Source of the DNA: Mermis nigrescens
Lineage: Eukaryota > Nematoda > Enoplea > Mermithida > Mermithidae
Assembly: GCA_036768485.1 (NCBI GenBank)
Contig: JAVLUZ010000693.1
Coordinates: forward strand, 674,721 to 738,720
Reading direction: 5' to 3'
Length of the DNA stretch: 64,000 nt
The notes under the pieces are model-generated. The model had not been told where the DNA came from and did not search any database. It was given only the letters and a program-made list of their open reading frames with translations. Below are positions 24,286 to 35,259 of the stretch, piece after piece. How positions within the stretch are numbered: the first letter of the stretch is position 1; each line of letters starts with the position of its first letter. A program made the position numbers and the translations under genes.

Positions 24286-24474
24286 GGAAAGTTTTGCTGC
24301 AGGTGATGACTTTGATTGGGAGAAAAGTCTATAAATACTTTGTGTGTTTTAATTTTTTAGAAACAATCACAAAAATGCATGTTTAATTTACTCCTGACAA
24401 TCAAACATTTGGCTGGAATATTATACAGGGCAGGCTGCCCAAACTGGTTATGGGTTGAATGGGTTTTAGGGCAT

Positions 24475-24820
24475 CCCATACCAGAGGATGTTGGTCTTGG
24501 CAGCTTTTTCCCGCTCCCTTTTTAGAATGGCCGTTCCTGTTTTGCAATCAATTGGTAATCATGTTGGATCTGATTTGATCTGATTTGATTTGATTTGGCA
24601 TCTGATTTGGCCCAGGAAAACCTCTTTTTGAGTCTATCGAAAAGCATTCAAAGCAAGAAGCTGCCCAACGTTTTGATGAAGCCTCTCATGCTCTAGAAGA
24701 GGAGCAAGGAGAGGGTCTTGGCAGTCACCTAAAGTCTATAAATACTGATGCCCTAATGCGTTTTCTAAAAAACATGGCTCTCATAGACGTAAAATCTATC
24801 CTGAGTGATAAACTAACTTA
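24475..24820 (+). pseudogene. Polinton GLGSFF-type protein (relic)
   Basis: A start-like segment near 24490 reads VGLGSFF and, after a one-base shift, SLFRMAVPVLQSIGNHVG. This Gly-rich, hydrophobic beginning is characteristic of a Polinton-encoded virion-associated protein. A TGATT-type simple repeat near 24575-24605 interrupts the region. Later pieces up to about 24820 keep coding-like composition but the frame is lost. Role inferred from family context only. Confidence 0.5.
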
Positions 24821-26045
24821 GACCTTTTCACGTTCCTCTTCTACCCAAGTAGTAGTAAGGCGTGGCTTCTGGCATGGAATCCAGCCTACACATGCAATTA
24901 CTAATGAAGGGCCATAGGAACTTAGAATACCTCCCAATCCCCATTCTATTCAACTGAACAAAAATTACATTTATATGCTACTAAGAATTAGAAAACCAAC
25001 AGTCACTGCAGGATCAGTTGTACCTGACTATGCACCTATCAACTGAATTGGTAAAACTTTTTTCAAGCAAGTAAAATGTTTTCTAGGAGGCCGCTTACTT
25101 TTTGACAGCTCTGATAAATATGCATATAGATCATACTTTGAAGCTGTATTAAATTATGGATACGATGCAAAGCATATACACTTCCAGGCAGCATTATATT
25201 TTCATGACCGTGGTACTAATATTTACACAAAAGATATTGAATCATTCAAAAAGCGAGTTGCAATGTTTAGAGATGAAAATTTTGTAGAAGTTGCAGCTCA
25301 ACTGCATATCAAAATGTTCTTGCAAGATAGGCATTCAATTAATTTTACAAATTTTTGCTTAGAATTACACAGAAATAGTAATGCATTTGCTTTGTGGTGT
25401 TTTGAAGATGTTAACTTAGATTTGAAAGCCTCTCAAATGAAATTTTTATTCGAAAAGTTGAGGTTTTGGACACTGTAAATTCAGCACTAGAGCAAGCAAT
25501 GCTTTCATACACAGCCGAATATCCTTTAAGGCATGTAGCTATGACTAACTTACGCATTTTAAACCCTACTAGAAAAATCGTTAAATTATACATGGTTCAC
25601 TGGTCAGCAACCTGAACGAATTGTATTTGCTTGTGTCAAAGGCAATGCCTATTGAGGCAGCTTGGCCGAATCACCATTTAATTTCAAGTCATTCAGCATA
25701 TATGGTCTGCAAAAGTAATGTGTGGGGTTATAACCTACCCCGCTAATCCACATGGGATTGTATTCAAACACAATAGGTACTTGCAAAGCCTAATATCAAA
25801 TGTATGAGGCAATTGATATAGGTCGTGAAGGTAGTTATATTTGCAGAGATGAGCTTAAGAGAAGTCACTGCTTTTTTGTGTTTGACATGACACCTGATGC
25901 AAATGATGGAGGGCATTGGGATCTAGCACATGAAGGAACAACAAGCATAACTGTAAGGTTTGCTGATAATTTGCCTCATTTGGCATAAAAATCATTGAAT
26001 ATGCTGAATTTGATAATATAATAATGATTGATAAAAATCAAAGCA
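24820..26045 (+). pseudogene. Polinton capsid-type protein (F54H12.2-like relic)
   Basis: Coding-like sequence spread over several frames. The longest clean piece covers about 25080-25470 (GGRLLFDSSDKYAYRSYF, then LHIKMFLQDRHSIN). Further pieces at 25470-25680 and 25800-25988 (GGHWDLAHEGTTSITVRF) correspond to the middle and the C-terminal strand region of the F54H12.2-like family of Polinton capsid-type proteins. The end (YAEFDN) runs to about 26045. I count several frameshifts and stops, so no product can be made. Whether the family is the major or minor capsid protein I cannot settle from here. Confidence 0.7.
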
Positions 26046-26070
26046 CATTTCATGACTATAGTGCATCAAC

Positions 26071-26460
26071 ATGAATACTATTGAAGTATTTAAAATTCTT
26101 GAATGTAATATCAAATGGATACATTTTTGGAGCGTTTTGCCATTAGATCGCTTACCACCTATACAAAATTATCCTGCAGCTATAGTGCTTAATTTGGATG
26201 GAACCTGGTTCACACTGGGTTGCTTTGTATTCTGTAAGCAAAAACACCGTCACTATTTTGATAGCTATGGCTCAGAGCCACCTGTGCAAGTGAAACAATT
26301 TATTTCTAATAATGCGCCTCATAATGTATAAACACAAGGGCTTTTTTTCATAAGTTGTGAGCATATGTGCATCTACTCCCTCTTATGCAGGAGTAATGAT
26401 AATTCCCTTCAAAAATATTGTTTTATCTATGCTGAGCAAAAAAATTTATAAATACTTAAA
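26071..26460 (+). pseudogene. Polinton adenain-like cysteine protease (relic)
   Basis: An open piece at 26071-26331 has the order seen in adenovirus-type maturation proteases: PAAIVLNLDGTWFTLG, a short basic loop, then YFDSYGSEPP. A Cys-containing piece (SCEHMC) follows after a frameshift near 26345. In the family the catalytic His stands next to the first Trp (HW); here it reads TW, so the catalytic His seems lost. The enzyme normally trims capsid proteins. It lies directly after the capsid-type gene, as usual in Polintons. Confidence 0.7.
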
Positions 26461-26478
26461 TAAAGTTAAATTATAAAA

Positions 26479-27330
26479 ATGGATACCAAACAATTTTTAT
26501 TTAACGCTTCCGAGCAATTCACAGGAAGCCAGTACTGTGGCCACATTTTGTAACTAGCCTGTCAAGGCCGGTTTTATTATCTGGCGATCGGGAAGTTATT
26601 TTGGCTGAAATAATTTATTCCATTACATGGCACAATGTTGCCTAGAATCAGAGGAAAATATATGATGCAGTTCTATGACATCAGAAACAATGAGCAACAA
26701 AAAATGCTTATTCCTCGAACAAGATATATTAATATACATCATTTTATAAAAACTATCAACAATGCTTTAAAAACACTTAGTTTGAAAAGAAAAATTTGAA
26801 TATATGTATTGAGTACTTGACTTTTAAGTATGACGAAAATAAGAAATTTTGCGATATAATATTAACACTGCATGCATTAAAAGCTTAAAGTTAATGAATC
26901 ATTTGATGTATATGTTGAGATTTATAGATAGTCAGCTTAAAAATGGAAATTATACTGTTGCACAAGAGCTGACATCCTATTAACACACCATTCTCCTGGC
27001 ATGCTTAGCGATATGCATATTTTTACGTTTATTGTGATACAGTTGAGCCTTAGATTGTTGGAAATGATTTGGCGCCACTTTTTGCAGGTTGTAAACATTG
27101 AAGGAAAATACATGGATATTGTATTTTATATTTAAATATTGTCTTTTTATATTTTTTTAATATTTTTTTATATTTAAATATTGTCCACACTATATGCCCG
27201 TACCTTTTAGATTTGCCAAAACTATTGTGAAATTGCGTTTTAGATGCCAGTAGACTAAAAATAGAACCAGTGTAGCATATAATACCAAAAATAATTTTCT
27301 TGTTAGTGCTATTACATTTCACATATGGGC
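26479..27330 (+). pseudogene. second Polinton capsid-type protein (relic)
   Basis: Starts MDTKQFLFNASEQF at 26479. Pieces in different frames read LSGDREVILAEIIYSITWHN (about 26577-26640) and, near 27035-27130, VVNIEGKYMDIV. A Pro-rich end (YMPVPFRFAKTIV) follows near 27190-27230. The Trp-containing AEI-Y-TW pattern near the N-terminus and the VNIEG pattern near the C-terminus are hallmarks of a Polinton capsid-type protein. Many stops and shifts are present. Confidence 0.6.
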
Positions 27331-27334
27331 TTGA

Positions 27335-27885
27335 TCCATGTTGTGATCATTATGTAGAAATTTGTCTGCGGTAGTTTGCAGTAATTTAGCAGACTATAGA
27401 TTTTCAAGTTTCCGATTAAGAAAATTTGACAACATGCTCACCATAACTCGCGTCTATAAAATTTGTACCTGCATGTAAAACCTGCTTGAAAATTGATGAC
27501 AATTTTAGAAGAATTGATGTTGAGGGAAGGTGCCTAGAAAGTAATACAAAATGCTTACATAGAGAAGAGCTCAGTTCAATTTCTAATGAAATTTTGAGCT
27601 GCATTAACCTGCTGGTCACTCTGACAATTCTATACACCATTTGTTTTAAAAAAAGAAATTGTAAGGTGATTCATTGGCATGATGGTAATAATCATCATTA
27701 TGATTTAATTACAAAAATGCCCAAGTGCAGTAAAAGTTTCTCCCCTTAAAAAAAAAGAGTGTGCAGAGCACTTTGCTGGCGCTTGTGACCCCAGTGGCTG
27801 TAGTGACGCGGATCCTCTGATCCTATGCTTATGCATGTACTATGCTTGAAAAGCAGTAAAAAATGTAAAGTACAGTGTTAAGTGT
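27335..27885. other. unassigned Polinton 3' stretch
   Basis: A 60-90 codon open frame (27486-27749) with HWHDGNNHHYDL is present, but I could not tie it to a known Polinton protein. It may be a relic of another element gene. Confidence 0.3.
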
Positions 27886-27889
27886 AGAG

Positions 27890-28095
27890 TTGTGCAAAGT
27901 GTTGTAAAGGGTGCCAAATCTTGTAAAGTGGTGTAAAGTGTAAAGTAGTTCACATCCCCTCTTCATCCCCTTCTTTTCCTATTCCTATTATAGGCAACAC
28001 CTTCTGCTGTATTTTAGTGTCAAGGAACCCTTTACCTGGCCCTCTTGTCCCACAAAGGCCTTTTTGTTAAAAGTGTCAGTGTAAAGGGGCCTTAC
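27890..28095 (-). repeat. inner inverted repeat of the Polinton remnant, right arm
   Basis: Reverse-complement partner of 20950-21260 (shared AACAAAAAGGCCTTTG, ACAAGAGGG and GAAGAGGGG). Repeated GTGTAAAG words (27895-27950) precede it. Confidence 0.5.
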
Positions 28096-28179
28096 TGGCG
28101 CTTGTGAACCTTATTGGCGATAATATCACTAGTTACGCTCGTGAACTCTCTTCAGACCACCCCTTTTTGCCTGTTTCAG

Positions 28180-28345
28180 TCTCCAAAGGGACAATTTTTG
28201 AAAATTCCGGGACCTACCCCTCTCCTTAGGATAACTTTTCAAGAAGTTCCGAGAAGTTCTGCTGCTCAGGGACAACTTTTTAAAAAGGTCCGGAAGTACC
28301 CCTTCCCTACCCAGGGACAACTACTCTGCAAAATACCCAGGGCGC
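28180..28345 (+). repeat. short GC-richer minisatellite
   Basis: Three to four degenerate copies of a unit with AGGGACAACTTTTT...AAGGTCCGGAAGTACCCC, followed by CAGGGCGCACT twice. It is clearly richer in C and G than its surroundings. Confidence 0.65.
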
Positions 28346-28479
28346 ACTCAGGGCGCACTCCTCATCCCGCCCATGTTATAACAAATAAAATCCTCTCCGG
28401 GCGCACATTTTCAGTGACATGCTATAACACAGGAAAAAGGTTATCGAAGTAAAAATCTCAGAACGAAGTTCTGGAAGGT

Positions 28480-28930
28480 GCCAGGGTCACAGGCTATACT
28501 ACTGCTGGCAAAGCAAAAGTAGCCTTTAAGCCATAGTACATTTTTTATTCGAAAAAATTTTTTTGGGACTTATAACCAGGAGTTGTTGGCAGACAAAAGG
28601 ACGCCAAAATGTGTTTTTTCACCCTTACATTCTTTACATTATTTACACTCTTACTGTGAAAGTAAAGTCACTTTAATAAAAGTAGTTGTGAGACTTAATC
28701 AATTGACTAAAATTAAAAAAAACCAGACTGAACAGAATGCAAAACTATGTTAGATAAGTTGTGCATCCAAAGTCAAAAATTCAAAAAGCGAATTATAGAG
28801 CATTTTTTACGGTGCACATAGCTATCTAGCAATTTTACATGGATTTTTCCACCCACTTCCCTGAGACTTCGAAATTCCGCACCTAAGTACCTAAGTATGT
28901 TATAGGGGCGCGCTAATGCCACACCAATGA
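28480..28930 (+). repeat. repeat module P, distal part in unit 1
   Basis: Aligns with 43150-44015 in unit 2 and with the reverse complement of 61080-61580: TTGGGACTTATAACC, GTTGTTGGCAGACAAA, GCCAAAATGTGTTTTTTCA and, at the end, a GCGCGCTAATGC palindrome-like word. Homology between units 1 and 2 restarts here after the Polinton region. Confidence 0.8.
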
Positions 28931-30795
28931 TACAGAGCAACTATACATATGAGATCATAATTGATTATTTTGATTATATGTTATATGAGAGCATGCATGT
29001 AATGTCATCGAATTCATGAATAGTCATTGTTGTAATTAGATCCCCTCTATGCGAACCCAAATGTACATATGTGGGTATAAGGTCAATTTGAAAAGAGTAA
29101 AAGGTTTTTTTGCAGAAAATGCAGACCGGTAACTGATGAAGAAAATCACTACTATTTCCGAAAAAGTGCAAGCAAAATGTTTTCTCCCATGCCATACTAA
29201 CTCTCAAATCATTTCAGTTCGAGTAGATTCATTCAACTGACCCCTGCCCTAAAGAAAATGACTACTTGACCTGCCATGCTATGCATCTGTGACACATAAA
29301 ATCAAATCAGGTAGGTACTCAACATACATAAATATTTATTCAAAATAAGCTGAATCCTAACAAATATTAGTTCTCATCGCAAGGATATCGTGTCAGACTC
29401 AATGGGCGGCGCAGGCGATGAAAAATTTAGGAGCTCTGGAAGTCCTCTAAAAAATTCGCATATTCCTTTTTTAACTTTCAGGAATTTTTAGCGGCTTTTG
29501 CGGTTTTCTTAATCTTGGGTATATATATTTTGACCCCATCACCAAGTGTTTGTCCTCTAACCTTAATAAGCTCATCGCCCAATCCATTACTCTATAATTT
29601 CGGCTCTACCCATGACTGTGTCAGGCACACAAACTTAAAATTTGTAAGCATACGGTGTTTAGTCGATGATTGTTGGTTAATTAAGAGCATACTTGTTTTT
29701 TCTGGGGGTGTTGGAAGATTCAAACCCCCTAAATTTTTCACTCCTTGACGAATTAACGATCTTCCAAAAAAGTGTAGGAAAGGTGCTGTTTCACGCATTT
29801 TTAGCTACTTTAAAATTGTTACATATTCGGCGCTTTGTAAATTGCATACATGTACTCATCATTCGTAAAATTTATCCGATTTTATCCATCTTTTTCAAAA
29901 ATTTTCTCACGGTCTGGCATAGAAGATAGAGAAACGGCAAGAACGCCGAATACGACGCTTCTACGCATACCCAGCGTTTTTGAGCATGAAAAAAATGTTA
30001 CAATTTTTTTGGCTCAATTCCCAGACTTCTTATCCCCATGTCTGATAAAAGTGCATACCGCTAAGCAGACAAGCCTTTTTGTACCGCAAAATCCTGCTCA
30101 GGTGGTCCGCCAAAGTTCAAAAGAATGATCGTTCTCTGTGATTTGATCAGGTGCTTCTTGCAAAGGGTCATATACACAAAAAAGCTCAAAGAAACGTACT
30201 AGGCGAAAGCGACTAAACGTCATTACACCATACGTGTTCTTGGGGGAGGGATGTTGCATAAGGTATGGACCCCTACCACACAGAATAGCTGCTGGCTGAT
30301 CCCCAGCATTGTCGATTTTCGAAAAAGTCGCCCAAACTGAGTTTTTAGCATTTTTGGCTCAAAAGTGTTAAATTTTCAGCGCTTAGCACTATTTACTCAT
30401 TGTTTTGACCTTATTTTGTTCAACGTACTTAATTTTTTCAATTTTTTTCGAAAGTCTTTGCTTATTGCTCTAAAAAGCGTTAGTGTATGAAATGATGGAA
30501 AATGTTTTAGTCGTGGGCGCTTCATACGTGGGCAGCGAGCAGCGACCAAATTTTAAATGGAGTAATTTGGCTGGTGTTAAACTGGCAACAATCTAGAAAA
30601 ACATGCCAAAAAAAATCAAATTCTATAGATGTATTGATTTTTTAGAGGACCATTTCAAGCTCCCCCTACGCCCACAATTGGAGCCCATTGTTTCTGGGAC
30701 CAGAAAGGATCTCTTTTAAAATTTTCTCAAGCGTAATCCCCTACCCGAAATTCCCATGCTGCGCCTGTGTATACGCTCTACACTCTTATCAACAG

Positions 30796-31036
30796 GTACA
30801 GCGATGAGAAAGCGTTGTGGGCGTGCAGATATCCCGGTCGCATTCCTTATCTAAGAAGACGCAGAAAGCACCCGGATGCTCCGAAGCACACGAGAACTTC
30901 GTTCATGTTATTTTAGATCGGAGCAATTTCACATCGTCAAGCAGGCGAATCCGACCTTTTCTGCCCTGGAAGTTGTCTCTGAAATCGGTAGAAATTTGGC
31001 AAAAGTTGACCGAGAATGAAAAAACAGCGTTTTAAA
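30796..31036 (+). pseudogene. HMG-box gene copy 1, coding exon 3 (frameshifted)
   Basis: Starts after TATCAACAG and ends before GTACGA, as in copy 2, but is 241 bp instead of 237. Four extra bases are visible: in TTATTTTAG (copy 2 TTATTTAG), AGAAATTTGG (AGAATGTGG), GAAAAAACAG (GAAAAACAG) and TTTTAAAG (TTTTAAG). The linker and the start of HMG box 2 (RRRRKHPDAPKHTRTSF) are readable before the first shift. Confidence 0.85.
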
Positions 31037-31909
31037 GTACGAAAATGAGAACGAGTTGGGGCCAAAATATAGCTAAAATTAAAAAAATTACTTATTAAAT
31101 AAAAAGGAATATATTACTGAGAAAAAGTAAAGTAACGTACTGATCATCCGAAAATTTTACTCTAGCGTGCTTTATCGACTTAAAAATGATAGTTAAGCAC
31201 CGAAACACCATTTCCTAACATTTCTAGAAGTCTTGTTCCTTCAGACATTAAAAACTTAAAAAAGCTTTTTTATAATGTAATAAAATTTAACTAAGTACGG
31301 TCAAAATATTGGTGTTAATGTGACGTGCTGAAATGAACTGCTGAGGTACCTTAAAGCCAAAAATCGCTAGAATCGTTAAAAGAACACTATAGTATCTATG
31401 GTTTTGTAGAAAGCTGAAAATTCTGGGAGGTCAACAACATATGACGAAATCAAGCAGCTATTCAGAGATTTCTTACTAGACAAATACGCATTAGAGAGAG
31501 GTTTTGGAGTATTTCCAGGAAATCAAAAGACTTGCTATTCATAAGACTTTCCGGCATTAGATTTTTAGATATTTTTTCGTTTATTCGCGTGTTTTTTAAA
31601 ACTAATGGATATAGCTAGATTATAAAGCTCGGGAAAATTATTCTTGTATTCTGCCATCAATTTTTCTAGCCTATCTTGATATTTAAAAGTTTCGGGACCC
31701 CTCTGCTGACGTGTCGTAGTCGGTGTCCTCTTGAAAGGAATTAGGCTAGAATTTTCAGGAAAAATTCTTTTGCAAACAATTCTTTTGCAAATGAGCTTGA
31801 AATTCACCAACACTGCCTAATACGCTAGCTTTTATTACGTTTATACTATCTCATAGATCATTTCAGAGGCCCAAATAAGCTCTGTGAGTTAATCCACAGA
31901 CCGTCTGAC

Positions 31910-32178
31910 CATACGTGGGCGAGGAAGAAAATTCTGGGGAGGTGAAAGATTTTTTGAAGGTCAAAAAAATGGCCTTAAAAATGGTGGTATGGCGATAAAA
32001 ACACCATTTTTCGACGTTTCATCATTAAACACTATCCATTGGCATCAAAAAATTGCGAAAAAAACGAAAAAAATTTTCAAAAATCGAATTCTTGGAGATA
32101 TTTTGATTTCTGCGGGGTATTTGGGTTTCTGGGGGTGCATACGAACCCCCCCCCCCCCCCTTCTCACGCCCAGGTGTG
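31910..32178 (+). mobile_element. hAT-type MITE, CATACGTGGGCG family, copy 2
   Basis: Perfect 8-bp flanking duplication CGTCTGAC (31902-31909 and 32179-32186). Ends CATACGTGGGCG and CGCCCAGGTGTG are inverted repeats. The unit 2 counterpart (near 48445) has no element, so it is private to unit 1. Confidence 0.92.
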
Positions 32179-32678
32179 CGTCTGACTCCAGGCCTGCTGT
32201 TTTGTGCTTAAATTAATTATGTATTTAATTAATTAATAAATTAACAAATTTATGGGGCAGCGCTTCAATTGTGACGAGGAGTCCAAGAATTTTTAGGTCA
32301 AAATAGTGTCTACAAATCCGATTTTATCGGGCAAAAACAACAAGCGTTGAAAAATTCTCGTTGAGCAATTTTTATTTACATAACGAAACAGCCAATTTAT
32401 GAATTTGAATCTTTAGATCTACTGTATTTTAGGAAAGCTCTTTCTGATTCGCGGGTGTAGACTAGACATGCAATCAGAGGCTTGGACTCGAGACCTCAGA
32501 ATAGTGAAGATGATTTTTACGGAGAAGTAAGGCAAAACGAAGGCCAAAATTCAAGGAAAATTAGATATTTTCTGCAAAACTACTTGGAAATCGACCGAAT
32601 TTGCGAAGTAACCTAGCTTTTGAGCTATTTTAGCTGTCAATCCTGGATGCCATTTGGATTAAAAAAAAGCTTTCTGAC

Positions 32679-33080
32679 CACACATTAGCATGGGGTTTGC
32701 ATCCTTGAGAAAGTCCGAGTACCACCTACCTCCGCAGAAACGAAAATATCCTCCCAGAATACAATTTTTTTTAATTTTTTCGTTTTTATTCGCAATTTTT
32801 TGATGCCAATGGATAGTGCCACTTGTGAGCGTAGTAGAGGGGGAGTTAGGGGTATGCACCCCCTCCTCGAGAGAGCCAAAATACCACCCCCTCCGGAAAT
32901 CAACTTTTGAAATTGTTTGTTTTTTGTTTTCGCAATTTTTTGATGCCAATGGATAGTGCTCGATGATAAACGTTGAAAATGGTGCTTTTTTCGCCATACC
33001 ACAATTTTTAGACCATTTTGTGACCTTTGAAAAATCTTGCACTTCCCTTACCCCACCAACTTTCTTGCTGCCCACCTGTG
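32679..33080 (-). mobile_element. hAT-type MITE, CATACGTGGGCG family, copy 3 (rearranged)
   Basis: Minus-strand copy with flanks TTTCTGAC and TCTCTGAC (7 of 8). Its end region is present twice (32679-32818 and again from about 32819), each ending in GATGCCAATGGATAGTGC, so it carries an internal partial duplication. The unit 2 counterpart (GCTCTCTGATTTA near 48520) is an empty site. Confidence 0.82.
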
Positions 33081-33192
33081 TCTCTGACTGATTTTCTACC
33101 AAGAGCAATGAGCAGCAGGCCGGTTATGCTCTGCAATTGAGGTCCGGCTGGGCTGGAACGCCTGACGCACATGTGCGGTTGACAGTTGACAC

Positions 33193-33458
33193 CATAGGTG
33201 GGCGGCACCCAAGTTTTGGTATTGGCAAGATTTTTTCAATGGTCAAAAAATGACCTTAAAAGTGGTGCTTTGGCGAAAACGCACCACTTTTCAGCCTTTC
33301 TCATCGAGCACTATCCATTGACATCAAAAAATTTCCGAAAAACCGGAAAAAAATTATTAAAAATTGAGAAATCTGGAGAGGGGGTATTTTTGATTTCTGG
33401 GGGGTATTTTTGGTTTCTCGGGGAATGCATACCCCCAAACCCCCCACGCCCAGGTATG
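33193..33458 (+). mobile_element. hAT-type MITE, CATACGTGGGCG family, copy 4
   Basis: Perfect 8-bp duplication GTTGACAC (33185-33192 and 33459-33466). Ends CATAGGTGGGCG and CGCCCAGGTATG are inverted. The element is absent at the matching place in unit 2 (near 48615). Confidence 0.92.
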
Positions 33459-33469
33459 GTTGACACCAC

Positions 33470-34205
33470 ATGAGGGAGTGTATGGAGAAGTCGGTTTGGG
33501 ACAGAAATATAGCCCAAAGTCAGGAAATTTGTGACCCCGCGATTTTTGCCAAGAAATAGTTTTTTTGACGAATTTTTAGGTGTTTTTTTTTGCCATTGTT
33601 GGTCGATAATTGGAGTTCATATACCCTCTCCTTAAAATGGCCGCGGACCCTCCACCGTAAATTTCGAGCCGTTACAAGTGTGTTCTAGCTGGGGCATACG
33701 CAGGCAGCACTCAAATTTGGGGATGTGGGTGATGTAAGAGTGCAGAAATCCCAAAAAACGAGCCATTAATTGACCCCTAGGATTCCGAAAATTCCTGCTG
33801 CAGAAGCCGGCAAATTCCCAGAATTGATTTTTAGTGGTTTTCATGGAATTTCGAACTTCCTCAGCAGATCGCCTGAAATTGGGCCACTGTGTGATTTATG
33901 GCTGACAGTTCATCACTTTTTGGGGGTCTATATCACACATTAGTAACATTTTTGGCGATTTCACCTATCCAGACATCCAGAATTTCCTTGCTGCCCCTGT
34001 ATAGTCCAAACCCTCAAAGGCAGCGAGAAAATCCTACAGGAGGTCGGTGGTCTGAATGGGTGAAATCGCCGAAAATCGTCAAAAATGTTATAAAAAGTAG
34101 AATTATGGGAGCTTACAGTAATATGCAGGGTTTTTTAAACTTTTGCGGCGGGTTCAAACCCCTTCCCCACGCCAACGTGTGGTCCACACCGTGTTTGGCA
34201 CCTAA
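33470..34205. other. intron 3 of copy 1, repeat-rich
   Basis: Aligned with 48620-49535 in unit 2; no coding feature. Short GC-rich words (CCACGCC...GTGTGGTCCACACC at about 34167) suggest remains of an additional MITE better seen in unit 2 at about 49160-49512. Confidence 0.5.
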
Positions 34206-34211
34206 TTTGGA

Positions 34212-34510
34212 CAGGCACGTAGCTGTGGGAGTGATAGAGGGGACTAGTCATTCCCTCTAATTTTGAACTTCTCGAAGCGGTATTAGAAACACAGTTGTAA
34301 TAGATTTTAATTATGCTTTTGAGCGGATATTCCTAATTTTCGGGCCATTTCCGAAATTTGTTTGTTATTTTTTTCGAAATATTTCTATCCCAATAATTAG
34401 AGCTCGCTGGAAAATGCTCGAAAATTCCACTATTTTTATCTGTCTGTTAGTATTTGCTGAGCATTTTCGCCCCCTCCCTAATTCAGACGGCCCGCTCTGC
34501 TACGTGCCTG
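34212..34510. mobile_element. hAT-type MITE, CAGGCACGTA family, in intron 3 of copy 1
   Basis: Ends CAGGCACGTAGC and GCTACGTGCCTG are perfect 12-bp inverted repeats. Flanks AATTTGGA and AATTCAAA match at 5 of 8. The same insertion lies at 49541-49866 in unit 2, so it predates the duplication. It ends only 17 bp before exon 4. Confidence 0.85.
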
Positions 34511-34527
34511 AATTCAAAACCTCTAAG

Positions 34528-34738
34528 GGAGCAAGTCGATGAAGACCGAGTGCGATACGCGAGCGAAATAGCCAATTTTCGCATGAATATGGCGCTCGAT
34601 AAGGCGGAAGAAAAAGCGCGAAAACTCAAAATGATTTCAAATCAGTTGAGGTTTAGACATCGCGGCGTGCGATTACGTAGATCGGAACTCAACGATTTGG
34701 GCGTGCAGGGTGTACCAGTCGACTGGAATCGCGTGTAA
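34528..34738 (+). pseudogene. HMG-box gene copy 1, coding exon 4
   Basis: Starts after the acceptor CCTCTAAG and runs open to the stop at 34736-34738. It completes HMG box 2 (EQVDEDRVRYASEIANF) and codes for the basic C-terminal tail (NQLRFRHRGVRLRRSEL). It is intact, but lies downstream of the broken exon 3. Confidence 0.85.
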
Positions 34739-34960
34739 CTCTCAAATTTTTATGGCAATGTTGGGACACATAGATATTTATGTGATAAATCCTATTCAGC
34801 GGTCAATGTGTGTTTTGTTGGGTCTTTATATGGTATTAATGCATCAGTATTTTGAATCTTATTTTCAGCTGCATTTACTAATTATCGCAATATAAATCTA
34901 TATCACGCGTAGAATGCGTTGCCTTTAGTAGTCCATAACGAAACATCTGTTGTGAGGCAT

Positions 34961-35032
<72 letters not shown>

Positions 35033-35135
35033 TATAATAATATTAATAATAATAACGAATATTAATGAAAAATAAAAAATGATAAAAACTAAAAAAGAAA
35101 TAATAATAATAATATCAATAATAATAATAATAATG

Positions 35136-35168
<33 letters not shown>

Positions 35169-35250
35169 TTTAATAATAATAATAATAATAATAGTAACAG
35201 TAATAAATATTAATTATTATAATAATAGCAATAATTGTAATAAAAATATT
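34961..35250. repeat. TAA microsatellite, unit 1
   Basis: Long TAA/ATA tracts with interruptions, about 220 bp after the stop codon of copy 1. The matching tract in unit 2 is at 50316-50640 and has a different structure. Confidence 0.95.
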
Positions 35251-35259
35251 AATAATAGC

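Larger units (their letters stand above)
19820..28480 (+). mobile_element. Polinton (Maverick) remnant and flanks within intron 2
   Basis: Sequence present in unit 1 only; homology with unit 2 stops near 19816/42138 and resumes near 28480/43150. It holds a same-strand row of decayed structural genes (23440-27330) of Polinton type: two small proteins, a GLGSFF-type protein, two capsid-type proteins and an adenain-like protease. Inverted repeats flank the gene block (about 20950-21260 against 27890-28095, sharing AACAAAAAGGCCTTTG and ACAAGAGGG). No DNA polymerase B, integrase or ATPase was found, so this is a deleted, immobile copy. Exact termini and target duplications were not found. Confidence 0.75.
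16938..34738 (+). pseudogene. two-HMG-box gene, copy 1 (probably disrupted)
   Basis: Four coding segments at 16938-17170, 19155-19256, 30796-31036 and 34528-34738 correspond one-to-one with the intact copy in unit 2, with the same splice donors (CCG|GTTAGT, AAG|GTAACT, TTTAAA|GTACGA) and acceptors. Exons 1, 2 and 4 are open and in the same phases. Exon 3 has four single-base insertions relative to unit 2, each in or next to a short A or T run, which destroy the frame in the second HMG box. Intron 2 is 11.5 kb here, swollen by a Polinton remnant. Either this is a pseudogene, or the insertions are base-calling errors. The role of the intact copy is discussed under 39248-50094. Confidence 0.75.

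Noticed and set aside
19820..28480. Polymerase B, integrase or packaging ATPase of the Polinton
   Set aside because: I looked for the characteristic motifs around the structural relics and saw none that I could support.
32659..33108. A 149-codon minus-strand open frame
   Set aside because: It lies almost wholly inside a rearranged MITE, and related frames occur in other copies of the same element, so it reflects the repeat and not a gene.
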